A DNA stretch of 64,000 nucleotides from Limnanthes douglasii subsp. nivea (taxonomy: Eukaryota > Streptophyta > Magnoliopsida > Brassicales > Limnanthaceae), in the NCBI GenBank assembly GCA_036936605.1, contig JAUPFV010000005.1:157729195-157793194 (forward strand), written 5' to 3'. Of the stretch, positions 10,405 through 22,839 are shown piece by piece. The position numbers and the translations under genes are program-made. The notes beneath the pieces are model-generated. The model was not told where the DNA came from. It ran no database searches and was given only the letters and a program-made list of their open reading frames with translations. Each line of letters begins with the position of its first letter. Position 1 is the first letter of the stretch.

Positions 10405-10794
10405 TTATTTGAAATCATAGCCTTCGTTATAGGTAATACTATATAGTTCTTCGTCCTTTAAGATGATTTGATCCATCACATATTGTAGTATCTCTTTGGA
10501 AAAATAGTTAGTAATTTTTAAATTAAAAGAGTCTGATGCATCATTCGTAATATCTGGTGACTGATTAAATACCAAAAATATTGGTCCACTTGTAATATAC
10601 ATGTATCTTGTCGCTACATCTTCACGACTATGTGGGGGAGGAATCAGTTTTTCCCTAAACATGTCGCGGTACATGAAGTACATCAATCATAACATGTCAT
10701 CAAAAAACTCATTGGTATTATCATCCGACCGAGTAAACTTCACATGTTTTGCAACTTTGAGTATATGAGCATCATCAAAGACGCTACATTCCAT
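10405..10794 (-). pseudogene. Unrecognised MULE-borne frame with one internal stop
   Basis: From the ATG at 10794 the minus strand reads MECSVFDDAHILKVAKHVKF and on to DDML, then one TGA, then LMYFMYRDMFREKLIPPPHS to a stop at 10405, about 129 codons in one frame. The single stop in an otherwise open frame suggests a recently inactivated gene. The later part (FLVFNQSPDITND, SKEILQYVMDQIILKDEE) has no motif I know. It lies between the transposase remnant and the motif cluster and is antisense to the transposase. It could be an element-specific accessory gene or a captured exon. Confidence 0.4.
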
Positions 10795-10959
10795 ATTGAT
10801 GCAAGTTATAAGAAAAGAGTTAAAGTTGTGTGTTTAGAATAAGACAAAGAAATAGCCTTTTATAGAAGAGTTAATCTTAAAATTAGCGGGGATGTCTGAG
10901 TGAGATTTTATTTAAGTGAGAAGTCATTAGCGGGAAAACAAATTGGCACAAAAAGTGGC

Positions 10960-11285
10960 ACCATAGGTTCTATTTCCTGTGCACCAATAGTGCACATGAG
11001 TCCATACCATCGGTGCACTACCCTGTGCACCAATGGTGTAAAATTAAGGCACCATTAGTGCAGAGTAGGATGCACCGATATTGCCATCTACGTGGAACCC
11101 ATAATGCTATACACCGACCGTCTACTAGCCCATGGTCGATACCTAGCACCATCGGTGTGGGATACCTGTACTGATGGGTACAGAAGTCCCACCCCACCGG
11201 TCTTGTGCACCATTGGTTCTCATGATATGGTACAAAGTAGTGTGCATCATTGGTTCTAATGACTTAGCAACCATGGTGCAAAATA
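10960..11285. repeat. CACCATCGGTGCA motif array in the MULE
   Basis: About a dozen degenerate copies of a short palindrome (GCACCATCGGTGCA, GTGCACCAATGGTG, CACCGATATTGCC and similar) within 325 bases. It is the same motif as in the foldback element. The region is far richer in GC than its flanks and codes for nothing evident. Confidence 0.7.
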
Positions 11286-11289
11286 TTTA

Positions 11290-11745
11290 TGTTTTTCCAT
11301 AACTTATTTTTTCCTAGGTTTTTTGTTAGTTTTGGTCTAAGTTTACTTCTACATGTTCAAGATTAATCTTATTCTAGTTTTATAGATAGTTTAAGTATTA
11401 GTTTTTGACTTAGTTTTAGGGTTAGTTTGGAGTATAAATGTTAGGTTTATGGTTAGTTTGGAGTTTATTTAGGCATATTTTTTGTCAAATTTTTAGTCTT
11501 AAACTTATTCCAAGTGTGAAGAGTTATTAAAATGCAAGTATATAAGGCACTAAGTATTAGTAAATTTGGATACGAAATAAAGAACTACAAATATTAAACT
11601 AAGCAGAATAAGGCAGTACAAGTTCAAATCATCCGTTGTCCAATGCGATACAATACATAAACATGAAATAAATCATAGGTCAACCTAACATAACAAAAAA
11701 AGCTAATAAGACAAACAACTAGCCAAAGATAAAGAAGATGTAATA
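11290..11745. other. Non-coding stretch inside MULE
   Basis: AT-rich sequence with several imperfect copies of a TTTTAGGGTTAGTTTGGAGT-like string at 11335-11490. No gene seen. Confidence 0.5.
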
Positions 11746-11749
11746 TTTA

Positions 11750-13560
11750 TTGTCTCCAGTCCGGTGCACCCTCTAAATCTTCGCGATCATACACGGTGTT
11801 TAGAGATCGAACTACCTCCAGGAGTCTATCATCACTAGTGCGCGCAGGAAGGGGTAATCACGTACCAACCATACAGAGCCAAGTAATGCCCATATATGGT
11901 TGTCATCGATATTTTATAAGTAGCAATGGTAACAGTCAAGTGACCATTAAGTAAGTGCTGACGTCAATCTAACCAAGCACTCTCACGACAATTGTATCGA
12001 GCAAAATCTCCTTTTTTGTAACCAGGCTTAAGTACAAATGGAGGTTCTGGTTCATCCTGAACTCGGCCAAATTGGCGCATCACTCGATCAGGCATGTATC
12101 ATTATACTTTGCTCATCATCCGGAGTGGATAAGTAACTAAACAGATAGTCTGGACGGCGAACTAGACCCTCATTTGCTCGTAAGGCTCGACACGACCTGT
12201 AAAACAAAAACATATAACATTTAAATATATAAAAAGATATGATTATTGGAAAATTAATTACTTATATAAGTGGTCACTTACGCCTTTCTCCTTCATATCC
12301 GAAAGAAGCGAATGCATCTGGATTCTGGGCGGATGTTTGATCCTACAATTCTCTCAGGTAGCCATATGACAATCCTTGAATGCCTCAATATGTAGTCTGG
12401 CTTATCTGGGGGTCCCAATGTGAGGAAATGATCGCATATCCACCGGTCTAGCTGGCAACATATCCGTATAGGTTTTGCTTTGAAGATTTTGAAGCATCCT
12501 CCAAAACACAGATTATAAAGGCCAATGCACTAGTCCCCCATGTTATATCCCACAAACCGGAATCCATGTTATCTAACCCCTTCACGCTCTTTTGACTAGT
12601 GTCCGCAAATATGGTGCACCCAAATAAGAACATCACGTATGCTCGTGATACTCGATGAACATTATCATCGTCAGTTTGTTCAAGGTACCGGCCTTTGGAA
12701 AATATCTCACGTAGCCATTTTATCTTGAACCTAACACCTCTAGTGGACTCCAGCTCTGCACGGATCTCCTCGACAGAGAGTCCCAACATACTCGTATAAT
12801 ACCCAAAAGCCTTCTTGCGTGAGACCGTAACCGCATTATGATTCTTACCAACTCAGGGAGACCTGTAATGTAGCTAACATCATCTATGGTAATGGTCATA
12901 TCACCAGAGCTAAAGCGAAAAATGTTGGTCTTCTGATGCCAACACTCAACAAATACCTCATTCAGTATATAATGAGTGAAGTGTTGAGGCAAGTGAGTAA
13001 TGAGTGATCCGAAGGAGTACGGGATAAGTGACGATACACCTCTGGTTGGACGCTCAAGTCCCACATACGTAGCACATTATAATGTGCATTTACGCCTAGA
13101 GAACTACATAGTTGTAAATAAAACAATAAGTAAGAAAACATACGAAAGTAAAACTTAATTAACAAAATCGTATAATAATTTGATACTTACTTGGCCGAAA
13201 AAGACGTGGAACGCCTTGTGATCCTTGTAGTCAAGGAAGAGTGGTATCTTGTTGCCTCTCAAAAATGTAAAAAACTGTATCTACTTCTCTGTATGGATGA
13301 CATCAACCTTCTCTGCATCCAAGGCATCCTGATCGGGGTCACCAGTAGCATCCACCCCAACGCTAACTGATGGTGGTGCTGCCGATGTATGCACTGGGGG
13401 CGGTAACTGATAAGAGGATGATGGTGGTGATGTATGCATATTAGGTGATCGGTGTACCGTAGGTGATTGTACAGGTGGTGCATCACGCCTTAATGAGCCC
13501 CCATCAGCCTTGTCAACTGTTTTTCAACAGTTTTTGGATTCCTTTAGCCTTTGTAAATGC
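11750..13560 (-). pseudogene. Plant mobile domain (PMD / MAIN-like) gene, broken
   Basis: Read on the minus strand in pieces: a Pro/His-rich leader (13259-13490); RGNKIPLFLDYKDHKAFHVF; then VGLERPTRG...SLITHLP..FVECWHQKTNIFRFSSGDMTITIDDVSYITGLP (about 12840-13070); then GLSVEEIRAELES...RAYVMFLFGCTIFADTS...WGTSALAFIICVLEDAS (12448-12790); and, after a candidate 85-nt intron (12281 to 12197, GTAAGT...TTTTACAG), a tail with MPDRVMRQFGRVQDEPEPPF. The G-x-M-T-x-T-x-DV-YxxGLP, FG-TIFAD and PDRVMRQFG strings are hallmarks of the plant mobile domain, found in MAIN/MAIL proteins and often carried by MULEs. Frameshifts and stops between the pieces show it is no longer intact. Confidence 0.8.
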
Positions 13561-13824
13561 GACGCCATAACCACTTGATATGCTTCTCCTCTAGCTCATC
13601 CTCCCTCGACTTTCGTCTATGAAACGTTAGAGAGAAAATGAAGTGGACGTGGGTTAGTAGAAAAATATCAGATTAAATACCCCAAAAATGGTATTTTGGT
13701 CCAAAAAAGGATAAACTTATACCAGATGTGGGTAAACTTAAAACTGGGTAAACTTGGATATGTATAGTATGTCCCTTTCAACATATTGTTTATTGTCATT
13801 ATAATTGACTATGGATTTTAAGAA

Positions 13825-14090
13825 ACCATTATTGGAATGAAATTTAGTTAAATTGGTTTTAAATTTACAATCAATAACAAGATTGAGCATTCGTAAATTT
13901 TACAAATTAGTTATTCGATAAACTAGTTTTTTATTTGAACATAGTCATTAGAATGTTTATAAATTTATCATAGAAAAAAATTATTGGAATGATATTTAGT
14001 TAAAATGGGTTAAAAGTTAAAATTAATACCAATATTGAGCATTCGTAAATTTTATAAATTTGTTATTTGATAAATGGTTTTGAACATGAA
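13825..14090. repeat. Imperfect tandem duplication, period about 155 bp
   Basis: 13825-13935 (ATTATTGGAATGAAATTTAG...GAGCATTCGTAAATTTTA) recurs diverged at 13980-14090. It is AT-rich and non-coding. Confidence 0.7.
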
Positions 14091-14109
14091 TTAGTTTTTT
14101 TATTATCCA

Positions 14110-14345
14110 TTTTCGTGATAGATAGTCTATCATTTTTTTTTTGGATTTAGTCCTTTAACTATATATTTTGGATAAAATTAGTCTACATATGTGTTGATTA
14201 TTCATTTTCGTGAACAAATAGTCCATTAACTATCCATTTTCAACAACGTTAGCATTTTGACTTTCGATTTTCGATAAAATTAGTCCTATAGATAAACATA
14301 CATAGAGGATTAACTTTATCGAAAATAGATAGTCAATCGACTAAG
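14110..14345. repeat. Degenerate short repeat (GATAAAATTAGTCC family)
   Basis: Several diverged, partly inverted copies of a motif with TTTTCGATAAAATTAGTCC and TTTAGTCCTTTAACTAT. This resembles the end of a small non-autonomous transposon, but I cannot define termini. Confidence 0.4.
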
Positions 14346-14678
14346 TCCGGTTACCCCAAATTCAAACCCTAGTTTCGAATGCTTCTCTTCCCTAATCATG
14401 TTCTTTATATTCGAGTATGGAAAAAACTTCCAATCTTACGGTCATTTGGGTGATTAAGTTATATGGGTTTAGCCATAGGGAACTATTGAGTCCTAAGATA
14501 AAGAGGAGAACGAACAATACAACCACTCATGGGAATTGAATCATTGAATTACTAATGTGTTATAATACCTTATACTTAATTTAATTTGTTGTGTCTAACA
14601 ACTATAAAATTTGATAACAATTGGGGAAAATTTATGGTGGATCTAAGGACACAATTGATAGTTTTTTCTTGCTTTTTG
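14346..14678. other. AT-rich stretch without recognised content
   Basis: No gene or repeat recognised between the degenerate repeat and the TA microsatellite. Confidence 0.4.
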
Positions 14679-14679
14679 T

Positions 14680-14728
<49 letters not shown>
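14679..14728. repeat. (TA)n microsatellite
   Basis: A pure TA run of about 50 bases. Confidence 0.95.
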
Positions 14729-14735
<7 letters not shown>

Positions 14736-14750
14736 AGGATATTTCCTATA

Positions 14751-14976
14751 TATACTTGCTCTTTCAGTTACAATATATGTATAGTTTTAAGGTTATACAC
14801 AAATATTAAAAAAAGTAATAATTAATTTTTTTCTTTATAATAAATAAAAAGAAAAAAGTCTAATTTGTAGATGATTATAAATAATATTAAATTTTGCATT
14901 GACAAGCGAAAATGATATGTATTGTTGGACAAAAAATATTTTCTAAAACGACATGTATTTTGGGACGGAAGGAATA
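14751..14976. mobile_element. Stowaway-like MITE
   Basis: The right end reads TATTTTGGGACGGAAGGAATA, the complement of the CTCCCTCCGTCCCAAAATA-type terminus common to plant Stowaway (Tc1/mariner) MITEs. The left end (TATACTTGCTCTTTCAGTTA then CAATATATGTATAGTTTT) is a diverged inverted match. Size about 225 bp and flanking TA fit the family. It is old and degenerate. Confidence 0.5.
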
Positions 14977-17600
14977 TTATTTATCTGTATAAAAGTACAT
15001 AGAGAACAAAGGTTTAGGAAAGAGAAAGGTTCAAAATTAGAGTTTAAGTTTGGGTGTAATCGGGTTAATTTATTAAATAGACGATTCTAGTTCAATTAGT
15101 AATTTTGTGAAAAGTGTTAAATGATAATTTTGTAAAAATAAATAGTAAGTATTTAAAGTTATATGGTAAAAAGGTTAAAAGTAAAAATAAATATTAAAAA
15201 TTAAATATAAGGACATTTCGAGTGTGAAATATAAAGTGATTTTATTTGTAATAAAACATTATAACGTTGGGTGTCACATGTCACTCTCTGGTTAATTGGC
15301 ACGTGCCAATGATCATATATACAACATTTGTAAACATAAGTGACCAATTTTGAGCACAAAGAAACTTCAATGACTGTTTCATAAAAAATGACCGACGCCG
15401 ATGACTCACCAGAGTTTTTAGCTATGGTTTGGATCGAAAACATAATAGAAGGCTAAGTTCACATAATTTAAAGAAGTGCCCACACACAGTTAAAATCTAA
15501 AACTTTCAACACGTGTAACATTTCTGCCAACCACTTGCATTTTCACCCAAATGATAATTACATGCCCTCTAACTTAAAAAATATGATCGAAATGTCATAC
15601 CTACACAAAATATCCTTCCTAAAAAAATTCATCACAATATAAATTTATTAAAACATATATACGAAGACCTCAATCGACAAACCCAGTTGAAGCTACTTAT
15701 ATACTTCTTTTTAACCTTTAACCTCAGTTTACAACATGGAGTATAAGGGCTACTTAAGGAATTCTAGTAAAAAAATTAAATCCGAAAAAAAATCAAATTT
15801 CTCAACCTAAAATAAATTACAAGAGAAAATAATGGAAATGTATAATCTTTTCCTCACAATTCGTTAAGGGCTAGGGGCTACACGAATACCTTCGAAACAA
15901 GTTTGGCCGAACCATGTCTCCAGCAATTCTTTTTAAAGCAATGAAAACATTTAAAATGACATAGTAGTCATTATTTTATCCTTCACCAAGAACAAAAAGG
16001 CTACTCAACTATGACCGATAAAAAATTGAAGCATTCCGAAACTGTTTCAGATAAAAAGACAAAGTTTCAAACAAACAAGTAAGATCAAAAGTAATCTTCA
16101 GCAAACACCAAAATGCACCTCCATATCAATGACGTAGCCAGAACTGGAATACTTTGGTGTCATGGACTCTTCATTGTTATTAAACTATGTAAGGGACATA
16201 GGGACAGTCATAGAAGAACTTTTTTTTATCCTTATAGAAAAAAAATTACAAAGTGATATATTGAATTCTGAAATCGTGTTTACAATGGCTATATATATAT
16301 ATATATGAATTTTAGTTCTGTTGTAATAATTGCATATTATTCTATTATATTGATTCTAATTAAACTTCCTTCTTATTAATTTGAGAATTCTTTTCGATCT
16401 AAAAAAATTATTCAGTTCGAGGGTCAAATATTGGCTGGACTTTAAAAGTAGGCTGAAAAAATATGGAAAATAAATAACAATAAATATGTTAATTACTACT
16501 TACCAAAATTATAGCATTTATATATAAATAATATATGATTGTCTTTTATATAAATATATCTATTTATATTATTTATATTGAAAAATAAACTCTATATATA
16601 TATATATATAAATGTATATTATTGTTTTTAAAATTAATATATCTATTTATCTCAGCTATTGTGTAATAATTGGCGTTTAAAAAAAACCAAATTCTCAATT
16701 AAGTGTCGTTCACTACTATCTATAAAAATTAAATAGCTTTAAGTATTTATGACCAAATAAATCTGTTTTTGGTTTAATAAAACAAAATATGAAATAGAGC
16801 GATTCCAGAACCAAGTACAAATTGATCGGTTTATTCGATGCCCATTTAGTTGTTTTTCTAGCATTACCCATCTGCCATCCAATTACATAATTTATAAGAA
16901 AAAAACAACGAGCTTTGAAATTGGTTTTAGGATCATGATCACGTTTTTAAATTCATAATTGAAATAAACACCATATATTATGAATGAAAACGTAGATTTT
17001 ATCTGGAATCAGACAAAGGAAAGATACACTGCAACATCTTTTCTTTTCTTTCTCTCTCTCGTATTTTTTTTTTCTCCCTTCAATATTTTATCAGTTTTGT
17101 GTTTTGTAAGTATTTAAGAAGACTGCCTTCTATCCACGATAGGCCTACACTTTGTGACTAAAGAATTCTTTTATTAGGGTTGAGGAATTTAAAAACAAGG
17201 GAGGGTTGGAACATGGTTTGTATTACAAACTGGCAGCTCAGGCCGAGATGAAGCCTATTGGCTACGCCTCGTACCTCTGGCGAGGCACCTTACAACAGCT
17301 TTAATGTGCGTTTACTCTATTTTACGTCCGAATACATAAAAAAAATCACGTAACATCAAAATACCTAATCTGATGATATCAAAACTACCAATCTCACCAA
17401 AATCAATGCTTCCACCCACCAAAGGTTAATAACATGGACATCTTAAAGAACTTACCAATAAAAAAGAAAAGCAACAAGGAAATCACATCTAATTCTCTAA
17501 AATTCCAAAGAGATAAACAAGACAGCAGTTCCAGATAAATTTTTGATTAAAAGCTAAAGGTTGCCAAAGGAAAAAAGAAAGCAAAGAACAAGATCATAAA
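14977..17600. other. AT-rich intergenic stretch
   Basis: No coding similarity recognised. It holds short AT microsatellites (16289-16305, 16593-16612), a pyrimidine tract at 17038-17090 and a small less AT-rich patch at 17225-17300. An 80-codon minus-strand frame at 15201-15443 lacks any supporting feature. Confidence 0.5.
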
Positions 17601-19500
17601 GGTTTTGCAATTCACACGAACAAGCACTTGAAGAGGAAGTTCAACTGATGGAAGTCAATCATCAAATGTACAAAAATATTCTATTGTAACTAAAAAAAAT
17701 CTTACTAAAGCTAATGCTCTCCTTATCAAAGCACAAAGAATGGAAGAAACTTTTAAGATGCAGAAGTGTTATGCTGGGCTGTAGAGGGTGATAAAAACAC
17801 AAAGTTCTTTCACAACTATGCTAAAAGGGAACAAAAATGAACTGTTTCAATGGAATTAAAGCTTGAAGTATCTGGATTATAGATAAGCATTCCATTGGCC
17901 TCTATACAGTTGAGTTCTTTAAAAATTCTCTCACTGATCTTCCTTATAAGAACAAGGTGGATGAATAAAAAATCATGTTGGATCCTATCTTCAACAACAT
18001 TCCTAGTCTCATTACTGTTGAAGACAACCAGATGCTTTTGAAGCTACCTAATGAAGATGAGATGTGGAATATTATCAGCAACTTAAATCCAGCTAGTGCC
18101 TCAGAGCAACCTTCTACCGAAAGGTGTTATTTACAAATTAGAAATTACTTTTAACAAATTCTTTTGGGGCTCAACAAGCTCTGAGAACAAGATTCACTGG
18201 TGCAAATGGAACTCAATCTACAAGTTTTACAATAAAGGAGGTTTGAATATAAGAAAATTAACTGATATTCTAGACTCTCTTTCTTATTTCTTTATCTAAG
18301 CTAAGTTCCATGATTTGGAAAAGGCTGATCAAGATTAAAAGCTATGTTGAATCTCAAATTAGTTAGGGTTTGGAATTGGTTTGGTAGACTTTGGTTAGAC
18401 AATTGGTCTAACAATCAACTTCTTCTTACCTTAGATGGCAAAAAAAACAATACTTGGTTTAAAGGTGAAAAGGTCAGTAACTACTGGTCCTCTGATTGTT
18501 GGAATCTCAGTAGCTTGTATGATCTAATTCCTTCTAATGATCTTGATAGAATAAAAAATTATTTTATGGAACCTGACAAGGATGATATTATTATCTTGAA
18601 TCTATCAAAAAGGGGTATATTCAATCTTAATGATACTTGGGAATCTATTAGGCTCAAGCATAGTGAATCTTCTCTTTTCAAAAAAATCTGAAATCCTTTA
18701 ACACCTAGAAAGTTTTCTTTTTTTATTGGAAAATCATTCACAAATATATCTCCATCGATACTATAATGCAAAAGAAAAACATTTCAATTGCATCTAAATG
18801 TCAATTCTGTAGAAATATTGAATCACATAACCATTTATTTGTATCTTGTGAGTTTGCTTGGTCTATCTGGTCTTATTATGCAGACATATTCAACCTAAAC
18901 ATCTTCAAGTACATGACAATTACTCATATGACTAGAGTTTTATTTTGGTCCACTAACAGGAACACTCAAGTGAGACAAATTATACCATCTATTATATTGG
19001 GTATTATCTGTAAAGCTAGAAACTCTGTAAAGATAAAAGGTTATAACTTAACTCTGATGCTTTCTGTCATTATAATAAAGAATCAAGTGGTTCTATAATT
19101 ATAAGAGACAATAATGACAACCTAATCTATGATGCTGGCTCACTTTATGGAAAGTTTAGCCCTCTTATGGCTAAGGCCAGAGCTATCCTTGATGGACTGC
19201 TCATTTGTAAAATTAATGGCTGGAATTAGGTGGATTTAGAAACTAACTCCCAGATACTTGTTAACTTACTTGGTAATGGTATTATTCCGTGGACTCTTGA
19301 GCATACTCTCAATTGTATCAGGAAGCTTATACATCCTTCTATGACTTTAAAGCACATTTTCAGAGACCAGAACCAAGTAGCTGACTGGCTTGCGTGATGG
19401 ACTCTGAAATGCAAGATGAAAATCGATATTAACATCAATCAAATCCCTATACGCTTAAAATATATTCTCATCTTAGAAATTCTTGGTCTTGGCATCAGAC
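17600..19500 (+). pseudogene. Decayed L1-type LINE (RT linker, zf-RVT, RNase H)
   Basis: Pieces in order on the plus strand: a linker after the endonuclease (17640-18095); a jump at about 18096, where most of the RT palm is missing; a thumb/connection part (FFWGSTSSENKIHWCKW, 18150-18260); RVWNWFGRLWLDNWSNNQ...FNLNDTWESIRLKHS (18344-18690); a zinc-binding region CQFCRNIESHNHLFVSCEF (18800-18860); and an RNase H-like end (SIIIRDNNDNLIYDAGSLYG, ARAILDGLL, VDLETNSQ, QNQVADWLA; 19095-19400). This is the order expected of plant L1 elements with an RVT_3 domain. Frameshifts and the palm deletion leave it inactive. Confidence 0.8.
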
Positions 19501-20650
19501 ACCTAATCAACATTGCTTCCCAAATTCATATTATATAATCTCTTATTCTCTTAACAGTGCTTAATGGCTTTCAAGCATGAAATTTCCTGACTAAAATTGC
19601 AGATTAATCTACTTTGAACAAGAAATCTTTCCTCAAGGTTGAATCAAAGCTATGTCTTCTTGAAGGTTGAAAGTATTGTCAAGTTTAATGTTGTCTTCGT
19701 CACCTATTACTTTACAGAGGATCTGTTTTTATTTGAGTTCTTCATTGATTTTGCCGAGCTCCAGAAGATCAGTAGAGTTCTTCAGCTTTAGTGACATTAA
19801 GAATCTTATTGTTTTTAGAAGCTTGTAGTTTAAAATTAAAGTTTTTTTCAAATTTTGCGCCAAATCCAAAATTTGGCACCAATTGTAAACTCTTTTAAAT
19901 TTAATCAAATATTCCATTTTGATAAAAACAAAATGTTTCTACTGTTTTCCTTTTATTTTTTTTTATAATTATAAAAAATGATAATATTATAGAATTATAA
20001 AAAAATGAGGACATCATAGAATCATCTAATGAGGAACACAGGACTAAGAAGCACATGTATTTTTAGAAGAAGAAGGTATAGGAAGAGTTGTTTATTTTGT
20101 TTGAGGTTATGAGGCTATATAACTTCTTATATGCTTTCTAATAAGTTTAATTCATTAGGAACCACCCACCACTCAGTAATGATCTACTACTTTGATCACT
20201 GGTATGAGCGGAATCTCGGTAAAAAATAGTCTGCATTTTCAAAAAGCTCTCTTTTGTTTTTGGTTTCGAAGTTGGAATAATAATTTTTAGTCTAAATGAA
20301 AAAATAAAAATATAACGACACAATTTTATTTTAATTTATTTAAAATTGGATAAATTTAGCTTCTCATTTATGCATTTTATTTAAGTTTTGTTGAAATATT
20401 CGACGATGTCTCTTACCATGTTTAAAATTCGAATCAGTGTTTTGAGGCGGTAGGTTCCAAGTTTAACTTGATAATAATTTTTTTTTCAAATATATAACAA
20501 AGATGATGAAAGATAATCAAGAAAAAATATAATTATGAATATATTGATTCTTGAAATCTCAAAACATGATCATCCTTTTCATCAACAATTTCAACATTTA
20601 ACTATACACATTATATGTCATTCTCTCTCTCCACATCTATTATATTCGTT
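19501..20650. other. AT-rich stretch, possible LINE 3' flank
   Basis: No gene recognised. A small inverted repeat (GCGCCAAAT...ATTTGGCACC, 19857-19882) could form a hairpin. The LINE end cannot be placed because no clear poly-A with target duplication is visible. Confidence 0.4.
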
Positions 20651-20654
20651 GCAC

Positions 20655-20815
20655 ATTTGAACATGTTGTCGTGTCCTAAATGTTAGTATACCTTTTTTTA
20701 ATAACTTACGACGTAGTGACACTTAAACGTCTTGTCGTGTCCTAAATTTCGTGTCCTAAATGTTAGTCAAATGTTTTTAATAACTTACCACGTAGTGACA
20801 CGTGTTATTCCATCA
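20655..20815. repeat. Imperfect tandem duplication, period about 80 bp
   Basis: TTGTCGTGTCCTAAAT...TTTTTAATAACTTACGACGTAGTGACAC occurs at 20666-20730 and again, with a small internal repeat, at 20731-20802. Downstream (20820-21120) are scattered CTCGT/CTTGTC-type short repeats. Confidence 0.7.
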
Positions 20816-21120
20816 TAACCGTTCAAATGTTCTCATCACGTACTCGTCCAATACAATTTTTATGATCTTTGTCTCGTATTTCTTTATGACCCTTGTCCGG
20901 TAACTTCTTTACGACTTTCTTCTCGTAATTCTCGCATATCCTCTTTATGGCTCTCATCTTGTACTTCTTTAATGACCATCGTTGTGTGCTTCTATTTATC
21001 ATCGTCGTCTTATTCCACTCAATAACCCTTGTCATAAAGCCTTTTTCTATTTAAGATCTCCACCTTACATATTTTTGTATGACGTTCGTCTTGTATCCTC
21101 GTCTTATTCCACTTAACAAC

Positions 21121-22085
21121 AACCTAATTTAATCATTTTAAACAAAGAAATAATATAACTTACATGAATAAAACACGAAGCAAAACTTAGAAGACGAAGC
21201 AAAAAAATTCATTAGAGTTTCAACAAATTTTTGTAAGAAGACTAAGGTTCAAAAATATCAAGTCAATTTTAAAAAACGTTCTAAAACTTGAAAAAAGCTT
21301 ATAATCAAGTCAATTTTAAAGAGAATCGGAGTGTTGAAAGAACAAACATAAAAAATGTATAAGACATTAGAGAGGAACTGATATTTATTGTAGATTATGT
21401 TGTCTAAATAGATTTTGATAAGTTATATCCTTAAATACTCATTAATGATATTTATAGTGGGTTTCCTATAGTAACTTATTATTTAAAATAATATATTAAA
21501 TTATATACGGTCAATAATTTTCATTTAAAAATTTTAAATACAAACAATCAAATAATTATAAAAATGATATATATATATATATATATATATATCCAAAATT
21601 TTAAGAGCTTAAAAATAAATTAAACTATGTAAGCAAACAATCATCCGAAATATTCAACATTCATTACCCTTAATTTTTTTATTCGATACGAAATGGGTGA
21701 TCAGATTATATTAGTAAAATTAAAGATCCAAAATATTTTACTAATTTTCTTCCAAAATTATATAAATAAATATTTGAAAACATAAACTAAATCCGTAAAA
21801 GTGTCTCTCTGCATCGATCCTCTCCTTATTGACTCTTCGTTTTTAGAGTTTCGACCACCATAATTCAAGTCGTTCATTAAGTTTACGATCAAAGCTTCCA
21901 AGTAATTCAAATAAAATCTATGCTAAAAACAGTAAGAAATTCTAGTTCCGATCATCTTCTTTTTCAAAAATATAGTTTAATTTTACAGTTTTTGATAAAA
22001 CTAGGGTTTCATTGTAAGTTTTTTTATTTTTTCAGTTACTATAGTCATCATCTTCTTTATTTATATCAGTTTTGGGTGATTTACT
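21121..22085. other. AT-rich stretch upstream of the ULP1-like gene
   Basis: No coding content recognised. There is a TA microsatellite at 21567-21592. It probably includes the unplaced left end of the third MULE. Confidence 0.4.
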
Positions 22086-22839
22086 ATAGTTGAGTTATTC
22101 TTCTTCTTCTTCTTCTTCTTCAGAAGATGAGCATGTTATATTTACTATTGCTGTACAAAAACAAGATCCGTCTCCACCACAAGAAAACTCTGATGTTAGT
22201 GTCGAAAACAAAGACACTACATCTAATATTTGTTGTGGAACGATACTATCCTAAGGGTACTATTGATGTTGTTATAGAAGACGAGCATGGTTTTTTTACT
22301 ATTTTTTTACAAAAACAAGATCCACCTCCCCCACAAGAAAACTCTGATGATAGTGTCGAAAACAAAGACACTACATCGAACGTTGTCATGGAAGGAGAAT
22401 ATCCTAAGGCTACTGTTGTTGTTGAAGAACTGGTTGTTCATACTCATGTTGATATTAAAAAAAAACTCATACTATTGTTGATGTTGGTGTTAAAAACTAA
22501 GATGTTCCCCCTAATGCTGTTGTGGAAGCACATGATCCTCATGTTACCATTGTGATCAAAGAGCAAGATCCTAATATTTTCGTTGTCAAAGAAGATGATT
22601 CTAGTGTTATGGGGAAAACAAGAAGGTTTCTAATGCAATAGAAGTGATACAAAATGTTGTTCAAGTATATGTTATCGTGGACAAAAAAGTGATCTAGATA
22701 ACTCAAAATTTTCAAAAATACTTCTAAAAAACCTATGTATTTGGACATGTATTTGATTGTGTATGATCTTCTTTTTTGCTTAAATATTGTCATATTATAA
22801 TAATTTTATTTATTTAATATCTTATATTTCATAATTGTC

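Larger units (their letters stand above)
9051..13773 (+). mobile_element. Mutator-like element with transposase remnant and PMD gene
   Basis: The right end (13620-13773) is clearly related to the outer ends of the foldback MULE: an AAAATGAAGTGGA stretch, GTAAACTTA-type repeats and a terminal TATAGTATGTCCC. The left end (9051-9160) is related to the inner ends of the foldback arms (TTTAAGTTTATC, then TTAACAAAATTACTCTCC and TTTAATTACA). Inside are a FAR1/MULE transposase remnant (plus), an unknown minus-strand frame and a PMD gene (minus). The exact left terminus is uncertain; a target duplication is not clear (TTTCTAAAT on the left compared with TTTCAACAT on the right agrees at only 7 of 9 bases). 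Confidence 0.7.

Noticed and set aside
15201..15443. 80-codon minus-strand frame
   Set aside because: No motif, no neighbouring exon and AT-rich composition equal to the flanks.
17225..17300. Small less AT-rich patch as a possible tRNA or SINE
   Set aside because: No A/B box pair, no tRNA-like fold and no tail.
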